Source of the DNA: Desulfovibrio subterraneus
GTDB taxonomy: Bacteria; Desulfobacterota; Desulfovibrionia; Desulfovibrionales; Desulfovibrionaceae
Assembly (NCBI RefSeq): GCF_013340285.1
Contig: NZ_BLVO01000013.1
Location: 293,574-357,573, forward strand
DNA: 64,000 bases
Direction of reading: 5' to 3'
A program made the translations under genes and the position numbers. The notes under the pieces were generated by a model. It did not search any database. It was given only the letters and a program-made list of their open reading frames with translations, and was not told the DNA's origin. The first letter of the stretch is position 1. Each line of letters begins with the position of its first letter. Shown piece after piece: positions 33,142-41,452 of this stretch.

Positions 33142-33567
33142 ATGCGTTCAACAAATTGCCCCACGTTGCGGATCCACTTGTGGCTGCAGAACAAGAACGG
33201 CGTTCTGGCCGGACACGGACGGATTCAGCTGCTTGAATACATCGAATATATGCGGTCCATTACAGCGGCTGCCAAGGCTCTTGGCATGTCATACCGGGCA
33301 GCATGGGGCAAGATACGGGCAACGGAAGCCCTGCTCGGCAAGCGCCTTCTGGAAGAAACAGAAGGCAAACGCACCGGCAGCAAACTGAGCAAGGACGGCC
33401 TTCGCTACATTGCTGCATACAGGAACTGGGAATCAGAGGTTGAGCAATATGCGTTTGAATCGGCACAGGAACACTTCGCCTGCCTGCAGCAATACTGGTC
33501 GCCGCGGGAATTGCCATTCCGTAAACCGCCTCCGGGTGTGCGTAATCCCGGCAGCGGTAACGGCTGA
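33142..33567 (+). CDS. ModE-like one-domain HTH regulator 2
   Basis: A 141-residue protein, paralogue of the product at 28293. Its winged HTH has the same core AAAKALGMSYRAAWGKIR and LWLQNKNGVLAGHGRIQLLEYIEY, but ends shorter and without the Ala/Glu tail. No molybdate-binding domain. GGGAGG lies 6 bases before the ATG at 33142. It precedes fdhA2 and has its own promoter region with an inverted repeat. It may control the second operon or both. Confidence 0.8.
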   Translation: MRSTNCPTLRIHLWLQNKNGVLAGHGRIQLLEYIEYMRSITAAAKALGMSYRAAWGKIRATEALLGKRLLEETEGKRTGSKLSKDGLRYIAAYRNWESEVEQYAFESAQEHFACLQQYWSPRELPFRKPPPGVRNPGSGNG

Positions 33568-33588
33568 TCCCACGTTGCATCCTGTGAC

Positions 33589-33606
33589 GACAGGAGTGGT
33601 GCGTCC
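33589..33606. promoter_or_regulatory. Conserved box 1 upstream of fdhA2
   Basis: GACAGGAGTGGTGCGTCC; compare 28813-28830. The distance to the operator is 7 bases in both. Confidence 0.65.
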
Positions 33607-33613
33607 GTAGTAG

Positions 33614-33627
33614 TGTTAACTGTAACA
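33614..33627. promoter_or_regulatory. Operator upstream of fdhA2
   Basis: TGTTA-ACTG-TAACA, a 5-base perfect inverted repeat. It corresponds to the fdhA1 and FmdE sites. A weak TTGATT -35 candidate begins at 33630; I see no clear -10. Confidence 0.65.
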
Positions 33628-33668
33628 TTTTGATTTCATTCGATTTTATTGACTCAAAAATGACAGGC

Positions 33669-33688
33669 GTGTCACCGTTTGAGGGTAG
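33669..33688. promoter_or_regulatory. Conserved box 3 in the fdhA2 leader
   Basis: GTGTCACCGTTTGAGGGTAG; see the fdhA1 counterpart at 28892-28911. The gap from operator to this box is 41 bases (40 in fdhA1). Confidence 0.4.
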
Positions 33689-33742
33689 CGGCATTCCGAT
33701 AGGCGGAGTGCCTTCACCATCAAGCCAACAGGAGGCCGCAGC

Positions 33743-36700
33743 ATGCAATGCTCACGGCGAGGATTCCTGAAAATGACCGGTGTCGGGGTGGCATGCCTTT
33801 CACTGGGACGTCTGGGAGTCAATCTGGCAGAGGCAAAGGCGTACAGCGCGAAGCTGAAGATAGAAGGGGCGAAGGAAATCCTGACCGTGTGCCCGTTCTG
33901 TTCCGTAAGCTGCAACATCATCGCCCATGTTCGTGACGGCAAACTGCTGAACACGGAAGGCGATCCTGATTTTCCGGTAAACGAGGGCGCACTGTGCGCC
34001 AAGGGTGCCGCGCTGACGTCCATGTCCAACAACCATCACAGGCTTCTCAAACCCAAATACCGTGCGCCTTACAGCGACAAGTGGGAAGAGAAGGACTGGG
34101 GCTGGATGCTGGAAAAGATAGCCCGACGCGTCAAGGAAACCCGAGATCGCGACATGATCCTCAAGAATGCAAAAGGCCAGACCGTGAACCGCGTGGAATC
34201 TCTGTTCCACATGGGCACTTCGCATGCCTCAAACGAGGAATGCTCCGTCATTCATCAGGCGGTGCGTGGTCTTGGTATTGTGCATTTCGATCATCAGGCC
34301 CGGGTCTGTCACAGCTCCACGGTATCGTCTCTGGCGGAATCGTTCGGTCGCGGTGCCATGACCAACCACTGGATAGATATCCAGAACGCCGATGTCATTC
34401 TCATCATGGGCAGCAACGCAGCCGAGCACCATCCCATTTCCTTCAAGTGGGTACTGCGCGCCAAGGACCGTGGCGCCGTGGTCATGCATGTGGACCCCAA
34501 GTTCTCCCGTACCTCGGCACGCTGCGACTTCCACGTGCCGCTGCGTTCCGGCACGGACATCGCCTTCATGGGCGGGCTCATCAACCACGTGCTGGAGAAT
34601 GAAAAGTACTTCAAGGAGTACGTGCTCAACTACACTAACGCCGCCCTCATCGTGGGTGAGGAGTATTCCTTCAACGATGGTCTGTTCAGCGGCTACGATG
34701 CCAAAACGCGCACATACGACCGCACCAAATGGGCGTTTGAGGAAGATGCCAAGGGTTACATCAAGCGTGATGACACGCTCAAGCACCCCCGTTGCGTCTT
34801 CAACCTGCTGCGCAAGCACTATGCCCGCTACACCGTGGATGATGTTTCGTCCGTGACCGGTGTGCCCAAGGAAAAGCTGCTTCGCGTGTACGACCATTTT
34901 GCCGCATCGGGCGACCCCAAAAAGGCCGGCACCATTCTCTATGCGCTCGGCTGGACCCAGCATACCGTTGGGGTACAGAATATCCGTACCGCCGGTATTC
35001 TGCAGCTGCTTCTCGGCAACGTCGGACGCTCCGGCGGCGGCATCAACGCACTGCGCGGTGAACCCAACGTGCAGGGTTCCACGGATATCGCCCTGCTGTA
35101 TCACGTGGTTCCGGGCTACATGTCCATGCCCATGGCTGACTGGCAGACCTATGACGAGTACAACAAGGCCAACACGCCTACAGCCAAGAGCCCGAACAGC
35201 GTCAACTGGTGGCAGCACAAGCCCAAGTACTTCACCAGCCTTCTCAAGGCATGGTTCGGGGACAGAGCGACTCCGGATAACGGGTTCTGCTATGAACTGC
35301 TGCCCAAGCTCGACAAGGGCATGGACCATTCCTACCTCTTCATGTTCGACCGCATGTACAAGAACCAGTTGCGCGGCGGCTTCATTGTGGGCGTAAACCC
35401 CGCAAACAGCCTGCCGAACACCAACAAGGTGCGCAAGGCGCTGGATACGCTGGACTGGTTGGTCGTGATGGACCTGCACCATTCCGAAACTTCGGAAAAC
35501 TGGCAAAGAAAGGGATCTGACCCCTCCAAGGTGAAGACGGAGATCTTCCTCCTGCCTTCTGCCCACCGCGTGGAAAAGCCCGGCACGGTAACCAACTCCG
35601 GCCGCTGGGTGGTCTGGCACAACAAGTGTGTCGAGCCCATGGGCGAGGCCCGCAACTTCGGCGATTTCTTTGTCCCCATGATCAACAAGGTGCGCGAGCT
35701 GTACAAGGCGGAAGGCGGAACCCTGCCGGAAACCCTGCTCAGCCTCAACTGGCCGGATAAGTATGATGCCGAGGAATGGACCAAGCGTATCAACGGTTAC
35801 TTCTGGCGCGACTCTGTGGTGGGCGGCAAGAAGTATCGCAAGGGCCAGCTTGTTCCCTCATTCACCGCGCTGAAGGACGATGGCTCCACCTCTTCGCTGT
35901 GCTGGGTATACACCGGCAGCTTTACGGAAGAGTATGGCAACCTCAGCAAGCGTCGCGATGCTTCGCAGACGCCGCTGCAGGCCAAGATAGGCCTCTATCC
36001 CAACTGGTCGTGGGCATGGCCTTCCAACCGGCGCATACTGTACAACAGAGCCTCGGTTGATCTGAACGGCAAGCCCTATGATCCGGACCGCACCGTCATC
36101 ATGTGGGACGGCAAGCAGTGGGTGGGCGATGTGCCCGATGGCGGCGCGCCGCCGCTTGCTTCCGACAAGGGAACGCTCCCCTTCATCATGGCTCCCGCTG
36201 GTCTCGGCCAGTTGTATGGCCCCGGTCGCATGGACGGTCCTTTCGCGGAGCACTATGAGCCTGCGGAAACCCCCATTGCATCGCATCCCTTCTCCAAGCA
36301 GTTGAGCAGCCCGGTCTACAAGTTCGTTTCCAGCGATATGGATGTGCTGGCGGCTCCCGCCGATCCCAGATTCCCCATCGTGCTGACAACCTACAGCCTT
36401 ACCGAACACTGGTGCGGCGGCGGGGAAACCCGCAACGTTCCCAACCTGCTGGAAGCGGAACCGCAGCTGTATGTGGAAATGAGCCATGAGCTGGCCAAGG
36501 AAAAGGGCATAGCAAACGGCGACGGCGTCATTCTGGAAAGCGCCCGCGGCCGCGTGGAGGCCATTGCCATGGTTACCGTGCGCATGCGTCCGCTGCTGGT
36601 TCAGGGAAAAACCGTGCATCTGGTGGGCATGCCGTTCTGCTACGGCTGGACAACCCCCGGATGCGGCGATTCCACCAACAGGCTCACGCCTTCGGTGGGC

Positions 36701-36784
36701 GACCCCAACACCACCATACCGGAAACCAAGGCCTGCTGCGTGAACGTACACAAGGCCGACAAGCTTACCGAGCTTGACCGGTAA
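33743..36784 (+). CDS. fdhA: Formate dehydrogenase catalytic subunit, cysteine form (FdhA2)
   Basis: A 1013-residue paralogue of FdhA1, the same length to the residue, with Tat motif SRRGFLK and the same cluster cysteines (50, 53, 57, 85). Codon 189 is TGT, giving Cys where FdhA1 has Sec; the flanking HS/TV segment is conserved. About 11 of the first 60 residues differ. It probably oxidises formate with slower turnover than a Sec enzyme, but does not need selenium. FdhB2 follows in the same operon. Confidence 0.94.
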   Translation: MQCSRRGFLKMTGVGVACLSLGRLGVNLAEAKAYSAKLKIEGAKEILTVCPFCSVSCNIIAHVRDGKLLNTEGDPDFPVNEGALCAKGAALTSMSNNHHRLLKPKYRAPYSDKWEEKDWGWMLEKIARRVKETRDRDMILKNAKGQTVNRVESLFHMGTSHASNEECSVIHQAVRGLGIVHFDHQARVCHSSTVSSLAESFGRGAMTNHWIDIQNADVILIMGSNAAEHHPISFKWVLRAKDRGAVVMHVDPKFSRTSARCDFHVPLRSGTDIAFMGGLINHVLENEKYFKEYVLNYTNAALIVGEEYSFNDGLFSGYDAKTRTYDRTKWAFEEDAKGYIKRDDTLKHPRCVFNLLRKHYARYTVDDVSSVTGVPKEKLLRVYDHFAASGDPKKAGTILYALGWTQHTVGVQNIRTAGILQLLLGNVGRSGGGINALRGEPNVQGSTDIALLYHVVPGYMSMPMADWQTYDEYNKANTPTAKSPNSVNWWQHKPKYFTSLLKAWFGDRATPDNGFCYELLPKLDKGMDHSYLFMFDRMYKNQLRGGFIVGVNPANSLPNTNKVRKALDTLDWLVVMDLHHSETSENWQRKGSDPSKVKTEIFLLPSAHRVEKPGTVTNSGRWVVWHNKCVEPMGEARNFGDFFVPMINKVRELYKAEGGTLPETLLSLNWPDKYDAEEWTKRINGYFWRDSVVGGKKYRKGQLVPSFTALKDDGSTSSLCWVYTGSFTEEYGNLSKRRDASQTPLQAKIGLYPNWSWAWPSNRRILYNRASVDLNGKPYDPDRTVIMWDGKQWVGDVPDGGAPPLASDKGTLPFIMAPAGLGQLYGPGRMDGPFAEHYEPAETPIASHPFSKQLSSPVYKFVSSDMDVLAAPADPRFPIVLTTYSLTEHWCGGGETRNVPNLLEAEPQLYVEMSHELAKEKGIANGDGVILESARGRVEAIAMVTVRMRPLLVQGKTVHLVGMPFCYGWTTPGCGDSTNRLTPSVGDPNTTIPETKACCVNVHKADKLTELDR

Positions 36785-36804
36785 CAGCCGTCATGGAGAA
36801 TGCT

Positions 36805-37542
36805 ATGTCAAAAACATTCCTGATAGATACGACTCGATGCACGGCCTGCAGGGGTTGCCAGCTGGCCTGCAAGGAATGGTATGAACTGCCCGCAAACAAG
36901 ACCTTTCAGACGGGCACGCACCAGAATCCGCCGGACCTCAATCCGAACAACTACAAACTGGTGCGCTTCAGCGAGCACCTTATCGGCGACAAGGTTGAAT
37001 GGTACTTCTTCCCCGACCAATGCCGCCATTGTCTGAATCCTCCCTGTCAGGGGGCGGCAGACACGCTGATCGAAGGGGCTGTGATTCAGGACGAAGCCAC
37101 CGGCGCCGTTATCTTCACCGAGAAATCCGCCAAGCTTTCCAAGGATGATTTCGAGTATGTCCGCGAGAGTTGTCCCTACAACATCCCCCGTCGTGACGAG
37201 AAGAGCGGCCGCATGGTCAAGTGCGTCATGTGCATAGACCGTGTGCAGGCCGGTATGGTGCCTGCCTGTGTGAAGGTATGCCCCACCGGTACGATGAACT
37301 TCGGTGAACGTGACGAGATGCTTGCCCTTGCGGAAAAGCGTCTTGCCAAGGTCAGGGAGACGCATCCCGATGCCATGCTCGCCGACCCCTATGATGTGAA
37401 CGTGATCTATCTGCTGGGTGACAAGCCCGAGCGCTATCATGAGCATAGCGTTGCCTCGGCTACTCCCATGAACAGGAAAAACCTTTTCGCAACGGTCCGT
37501 TCTGCTGTAGGGAACGTCAAAGACGCTGTAAGAAAAGGATGA
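36805..37542 (+). CDS. fdhB: Formate dehydrogenase iron-sulfur subunit (FdhB2)
   Basis: A 245-residue paralogue of FdhB1 with the same Cys pattern (CTACRGCQLACK, CRHCLNPPC, CVMCIDRVQAGMVPACVKVCP, ESCPYNIP), supplying four [4Fe-4S] clusters to FdhA2. GGAG lies 6 bases before the ATG at 36805. No signal peptide, so Tat co-export is expected. A GC-rich hairpin follows the stop and fdhE after that. Confidence 0.93.
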   Translation: MSKTFLIDTTRCTACRGCQLACKEWYELPANKTFQTGTHQNPPDLNPNNYKLVRFSEHLIGDKVEWYFFPDQCRHCLNPPCQGAADTLIEGAVIQDEATGAVIFTEKSAKLSKDDFEYVRESCPYNIPRRDEKSGRMVKCVMCIDRVQAGMVPACVKVCPTGTMNFGERDEMLALAEKRLAKVRETHPDAMLADPYDVNVIYLLGDKPERYHEHSVASATPMNRKNLFATVRSAVGNVKDAVRKG

Positions 37543-37579
37543 TTCCATCCGGAATCGTATGAGTCTCATGTGAATACGA

Positions 37580-37610
37580 GGGGGGCTGCCTGAGTACGGG
37601 CAGCCTCCCC
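37580..37610 (+). terminator. Hairpin between fdhB2 and fdhE
   Basis: GGCTGCC/GGCAGCC stem (37584-37590 / 37599-37605) extended by GGGG/CCCC around one bulged T. No T-run follows, so it may only reduce read-through into fdhE, or be processed RNA. Confidence 0.5.
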
Positions 37611-37637
37611 AACCAAAACAGGAAGAATAGGTACACC

Positions 37638-38561
37638 ATGGATGCTCAGTATCTTGCCAAGCGCAAACCTGCCCCTCAGACTCTTGCCGACATCTGCGAA
37701 CGCCGTCCTGCTCTGGCCAGCGTGCTCACCATCTTCATTCCTTTGTACACTGCACGCGAAGAGCTGCGCGAATCGTTGCAGCCGCTGGTGTCACCGCTTC
37801 CGGAACTGAGCGAGCCCAATGCCGAATTTCTGGCCAATGGTGTGCCTTTGCTGGCCAATGCCGGTTTTGACTGGATAGATGCCGCCTTCAAGAAGGCCGC
37901 TCATGATATTTTGCCTCAGCTCGAAGCTGTGGAAGGGCTGCGTGAAGACCTGAAAACCTTTGCGGAAGGGCTTGAGAAAGGCACCCTGATACCTCCAAAA
38001 CTGACACAGACCTATCTGAGCAGCGATGCCAAGACGCTGGCAACCATGCTTGAGAACCATGCGCAGTCCACGGCTGTGGGCGCGTTCTTGACCCAGCAGA
38101 TTCTCGGCCCTGTGCTGCAGGCTGCCCGCATGAAGAGTGTAGAACCTGATCTGCAGACATGGCGGCAGGGATATTGCCCTGTGTGCGGTTCTTTCCCGTC
38201 AGTGGGCTGTCTCAGCCGGCCCGATCCCGATCAGTCCGAATTTCTCAAGGGCGGCGGCGGACACAAATATCTTCACTGCTCCCTGTGCGGGCACGACTGG
38301 CGTTTCCGCCGTGGTGCTTGCCCCGGATGCAGCAACGAAGATCCGGGCGCCATCGAGTACATGCGTGCGAAGGAAAGCCCGTGGGAACGTGTGGAACTCT
38401 GCCGCAAGTGCAATACCTACGTCGGGGCGCTGGACCTGCGGGAAACCACGGAAAGCCCGGACCTTGATGCCGCCGCCATAGGGCTCATGCATCTGGATCT
38501 TCTTGCCGCTGCAGAGGGGCTGCGCCCTCTGGCTCCTTCTCTCTGGAACACCTTCGATTAA
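37638..38561 (+). CDS. fdhE: Formate dehydrogenase accessory protein FdhE
   Basis: A 307-residue FdhE homologue. Four CXXC pairs are visible at Cys180/183, 214/217, 228/231 and 255/258, which bind iron or zinc in rubredoxin-like knobs. FdhE is needed for maturation or quality control of Tat-exported formate dehydrogenases. It lies between fdhB2 and fdhD, 14 bases before the latter, in a maturation operon that may serve both FdhA proteins. Confidence 0.9.
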   Translation: MDAQYLAKRKPAPQTLADICERRPALASVLTIFIPLYTAREELRESLQPLVSPLPELSEPNAEFLANGVPLLANAGFDWIDAAFKKAAHDILPQLEAVEGLREDLKTFAEGLEKGTLIPPKLTQTYLSSDAKTLATMLENHAQSTAVGAFLTQQILGPVLQAARMKSVEPDLQTWRQGYCPVCGSFPSVGCLSRPDPDQSEFLKGGGGHKYLHCSLCGHDWRFRRGACPGCSNEDPGAIEYMRAKESPWERVELCRKCNTYVGALDLRETTESPDLDAAAIGLMHLDLLAAAEGLRPLAPSLWNTFD

Positions 38562-38575
38562 CCTGCGGAGGCAGT

Positions 38576-39436
38576 ATGCAGACCATTCGGCGAACCATTC
38601 TGCGGTATCGGGAAGGCGGGGCACATGCCTCCGACGATACGATTCTGGCCGAGGCTCCGCTGGAAATCGTGGTGAACGGCGTGCCGTGGGCCGCGCTCAT
38701 GTGCACCCCCGGTGGTGACGAGGATCTTGCACTTGGCTTCTGCCTCACAGAAGGGCTTATGGCGCCGGGAGAATCCTATGCGATGGAACGTCTGGAACAT
38801 ATGGCCGAAGGCAGCAGAATTCACCTTTCCATCCGCGGAGGGGGCGAGCGGGTGCATACCGTCATGAACGGGCGGGGGCTGCGGACAGGGGCTTCGTGCT
38901 GCGGTAACCGCAGCGCCACCTGTGCGGAAGAGCTTATTCGTGCCATTCCCCCCGTTGCCGGTGGTTATCACATTGCTCCGGAACAGCTGCATCATCTGCA
39001 GGTGGAATCGGAAGCATGTCAGGCTCTGTTCGGCAGCACGGGGGCTACGCATTTCTGCGCCCTGTATGACAACGAGAGCGAGCTGCTCGCCTATGCCGAA
39101 GATGTGGGACGGCATAATGCGCTGGACAAGGCCGCAGGACAGGCCTTCCGGCAGGGCAGGGTGGAGCGTGTGCGGCTGGTGCTGCTTTCGTCCCGCCTGA
39201 GCTTCGAGATGGTGCAGAAGTCCATAGCACTGGGGGCGCAGGTCGTTGCGGGTTTTTCTGCCGTAACCAGCAGGGCTGTCGCGCTGGCAGAAGCCTCAGG
39301 GGTTACGCTGATCGGTTTTCTGCGACCGCCGCGTATGAACGTGTATACGCATCCCGGCCGGTTGGGGTTGGAGTCGCACGAAGGTTCGTTCCAACAGCAG
39401 GGGCTGACAAAATTCACTACGGATATGCCTTCCTGA
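38576..39436 (+). CDS. fdhD: Formate dehydrogenase sulfur carrier FdhD
   Basis: A 286-residue FdhD, the sulfurtransferase that sulfurates the molybdenum or tungsten cofactor of formate dehydrogenase. Family segments are present (EVVNGVPWAALMCTPG-like start, then ALYDNESELLAYAEDVGRHNALDKAAG). The active-site loop is TGASCCGNRSATC: Cys108, 109 and 116, not the usual CXXC. GGAGG precedes the start. The stop is followed by the operator of the next gene. Confidence 0.9.
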   Translation: MQTIRRTILRYREGGAHASDDTILAEAPLEIVVNGVPWAALMCTPGGDEDLALGFCLTEGLMAPGESYAMERLEHMAEGSRIHLSIRGGGERVHTVMNGRGLRTGASCCGNRSATCAEELIRAIPPVAGGYHIAPEQLHHLQVESEACQALFGSTGATHFCALYDNESELLAYAEDVGRHNALDKAAGQAFRQGRVERVRLVLLSSRLSFEMVQKSIALGAQVVAGFSAVTSRAVALAEASGVTLIGFLRPPRMNVYTHPGRLGLESHEGSFQQQGLTKFTTDMPS

Positions 39437-39447
39437 TGCTGCATCTG

Positions 39448-39461
39448 TGTTACATGTAATA
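39448..39461. promoter_or_regulatory. Operator upstream of the FmdE-like gene
   Basis: TGTTA-CATG-TAATA, the same type as the fdhA1 and fdhA2 sites, with a perfect TTACATGTAA palindrome inside. It lies 100 bases before the FmdE-fusion start. Confidence 0.6.
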
Positions 39462-39561
39462 AATTTCACATGGTTTACCGGCTCGCGAAGCTGGTCTATT
39501 CTCACGCACCCGGTTTGTGCCATATGGCAGCCGTAACCCAGCTCATTCTGTGGAGACACCC

Positions 39562-41220
39562 ATGACGCAAGGATTCAAGAAAATCGGTGAACATACTTTT
39601 GACGAGTTCATCGAGATGGCGACCTTATTCCATAACTATCCCGCGCCGGGTCTTATCCTCGGGGGCTACATGGTTGAGGAAGCCAAGCGCCATATTCCCG
39701 AAGGCACTCTCTTCGAGGCCATTTCCGAAACTTCATGGTGTCTGCCGGACGCCATTCAGATGCTTACTCCCTGCACCATCGGCAACGGCTGGGTGCGGGT
39801 CATGAATTTCGGCCTGTATGCCATGAGCCTTTTCGACAAGCATACCGGCAAAGGTGTGCGGGTCTGGCTGGATATGCACAAACTTGCGCCCGATTCCGAA
39901 ATCCGCACATGGTACCTTAAGCTCAAGCCCAAGCATGAGCAGGATTCCGACAGGCTGCTGCAGGAAATAGGCGAAGCAGGGGCAGACATTCTTTCCGTAA
40001 GGCCCATTCAGCTGCGGTCCGATCTGCTGGTCAAGCGCAGCAAGGGCGGCATTGGGGAGTGCCCCGTATGTCACGAGGCATACCCCATTGTGCACGGCCC
40101 CATCTGCCGTTCCTGCAAAGGTGAGAACCCGTATTATACTAACGCCGGTGATGCGGCCGCAGGTGTCGTCTATCCCTTGCCCAGCGCCATAAAGACCGTT
40201 GCGGCGGAAGAGGCCATGGGGCGTGAAGTGGTTCACGACATGACCAGCATAGACCCCGGCAAGAGCAAGGGAGCCGCCTTCCGCAAGGGGCAGGTTTTCG
40301 AGGTTGGCGACCTGTGCCGTCTGCAGCACATGGGCCGCAACAATCTCTATATCGAAAGTGGTGAAGTGGGCGAAGAATGGGTGCATGAAGACGACTGCGC
40401 CAAGGCTTTTGCCTCTGCCATGTCCGGTGTGGGTGTGGTGATCGATGGTGAACCGCATGAGGGCAAGGTAACGCTCAAGGCCGCACACGACGGCTTGTTC
40501 CGCGTGAATACCGATGCGTTGTATGCCTTCAACCTCTGTCCCGGTGTCATGGCCGCAAGCCGCAATGGCTGGACCGTGGTGAAGGAAGGGGCCGAGGTGG
40601 CAGGCACCCGCGCCATTCCGCTTTACCTGCAGCGTAACGACTTTGTGCGGGCCATGCAGGTGCTGGATTCGTCAGAAGTGCCTCTCTTCAGCGTGTTGCC
40701 GCTGCGCAAGGCCAAGGTGGGAGTTCTCATCACCGGTGATGAAGTGTTCAGCGGCAAGATTGAAGACCGTTTTGAGGAAATCATTCGCAGAAAGGTTACC
40801 GCACTCGGCAGCGAGGTACACCGCGCCATTCTCGTGCCGGACAACCGTGAGATGATCCGCGACAACGCCCGTAACTTACTGGACGACGGCTGCAATATCA
40901 TTATTACCACTGCGGGCCTTTCCGTTGATCCCGACGACGTGACCCGTCACGGACTTGTGGATGCTGGCGCGCACGACATGCTCTATGGCGCGCCGCTGCT
41001 GCCCGGAACCATGACGCTGATCGGCAAGATAGGCACCGCGCGTCTTCTCGGTGTGCCTGCCTGTGCGCTCTTCTTCAAGCACACCAGTCTGGACCTGATT
41101 CTGCCCCGCCTGCTGGCGGATGTGGATGTTACCCGTGATGATCTTGCCCGCATGGGTGAGGGGGGCATGTGCCTTGGCTGCGCCAACTGCACCTTCCCCA
41201 AGTGCCCGTTCGGCAAGTAG
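39562..41220 (+). CDS. FmdE-like / MoCF-domain fusion protein
   Basis: A 552-residue protein with three parts. Residues 1-150 resemble FmdE (LFHNYPAPGLILGGYM), a tungsten formylmethanofuran dehydrogenase accessory protein. Residues 167-185 are a zinc ribbon (Cys167, 170, 182, 185). Residues about 390-530 form a MoCF (MogA/MoeA) molybdopterin-binding domain: KVGVLITGDEVFSGKIEDRF, IIITTAGLSVDPDDVTR. The last 15 residues carry CLGCANCTFPKC, four close cysteines. It likely handles molybdopterin for the fdh system. The ATG at 39562 follows GGAG; the frame is open further upstream. Confidence 0.85.
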   Translation: MTQGFKKIGEHTFDEFIEMATLFHNYPAPGLILGGYMVEEAKRHIPEGTLFEAISETSWCLPDAIQMLTPCTIGNGWVRVMNFGLYAMSLFDKHTGKGVRVWLDMHKLAPDSEIRTWYLKLKPKHEQDSDRLLQEIGEAGADILSVRPIQLRSDLLVKRSKGGIGECPVCHEAYPIVHGPICRSCKGENPYYTNAGDAAAGVVYPLPSAIKTVAAEEAMGREVVHDMTSIDPGKSKGAAFRKGQVFEVGDLCRLQHMGRNNLYIESGEVGEEWVHEDDCAKAFASAMSGVGVVIDGEPHEGKVTLKAAHDGLFRVNTDALYAFNLCPGVMAASRNGWTVVKEGAEVAGTRAIPLYLQRNDFVRAMQVLDSSEVPLFSVLPLRKAKVGVLITGDEVFSGKIEDRFEEIIRRKVTALGSEVHRAILVPDNREMIRDNARNLLDDGCNIIITTAGLSVDPDDVTRHGLVDAGAHDMLYGAPLLPGTMTLIGKIGTARLLGVPACALFFKHTSLDLILPRLLADVDVTRDDLARMGEGGMCLGCANCTFPKCPFGK

Positions 41221-41243
41221 AGCAGAGCGACACATACAAAATG

Positions 41244-41273
41244 AAAAGGCGGCCCGAAAGGACCGCCTTTTTT
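41244..41273. terminator. Bidirectional terminator between FmdE and lon
   Basis: AAAAGGCGG/CCGCCTTTT stem with a T-run on both strands. It ends the fdh/FmdE transcript (plus) and can end lon (minus). Confidence 0.8.
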
Positions 41274-41340
41274 GATGGAAAGAAACTTGATTAAGCCGTG
41301 GCTGGCGCCAACAAACGGATTATCATCGCATACACTGGGT

Positions 41341-41361
41341 GCAGGGGGATTATCCCCCTGC
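41341..41361. repeat. Perfect hairpin with TTA loop
   Basis: GCAGGGGGA/TCCCCCTGC, nine pairs with a three-base loop, no T-run on either side. Function not clear. Confidence 0.5.
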
Positions 41362-41404
41362 GCGCCGAAGGCAAATCTTTGGAAATTATTCCTGGCAATC
41401 TTTT

Positions 41405-41429
41405 AGGCGGCCCTTTCGGGCCGCCTTTT
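41405..41429 (+). terminator. Terminator near lon stop
   Basis: AGGCGGCCC-TTTC-GGGCCGCCT with a TTTT tail on the plus strand; same stem family as the terminator at 41244. It shields lon from plus-strand read-through. Confidence 0.65.
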
Positions 41430-41452
41430 GTATTCCTGTCGAGAGGCTGCGT

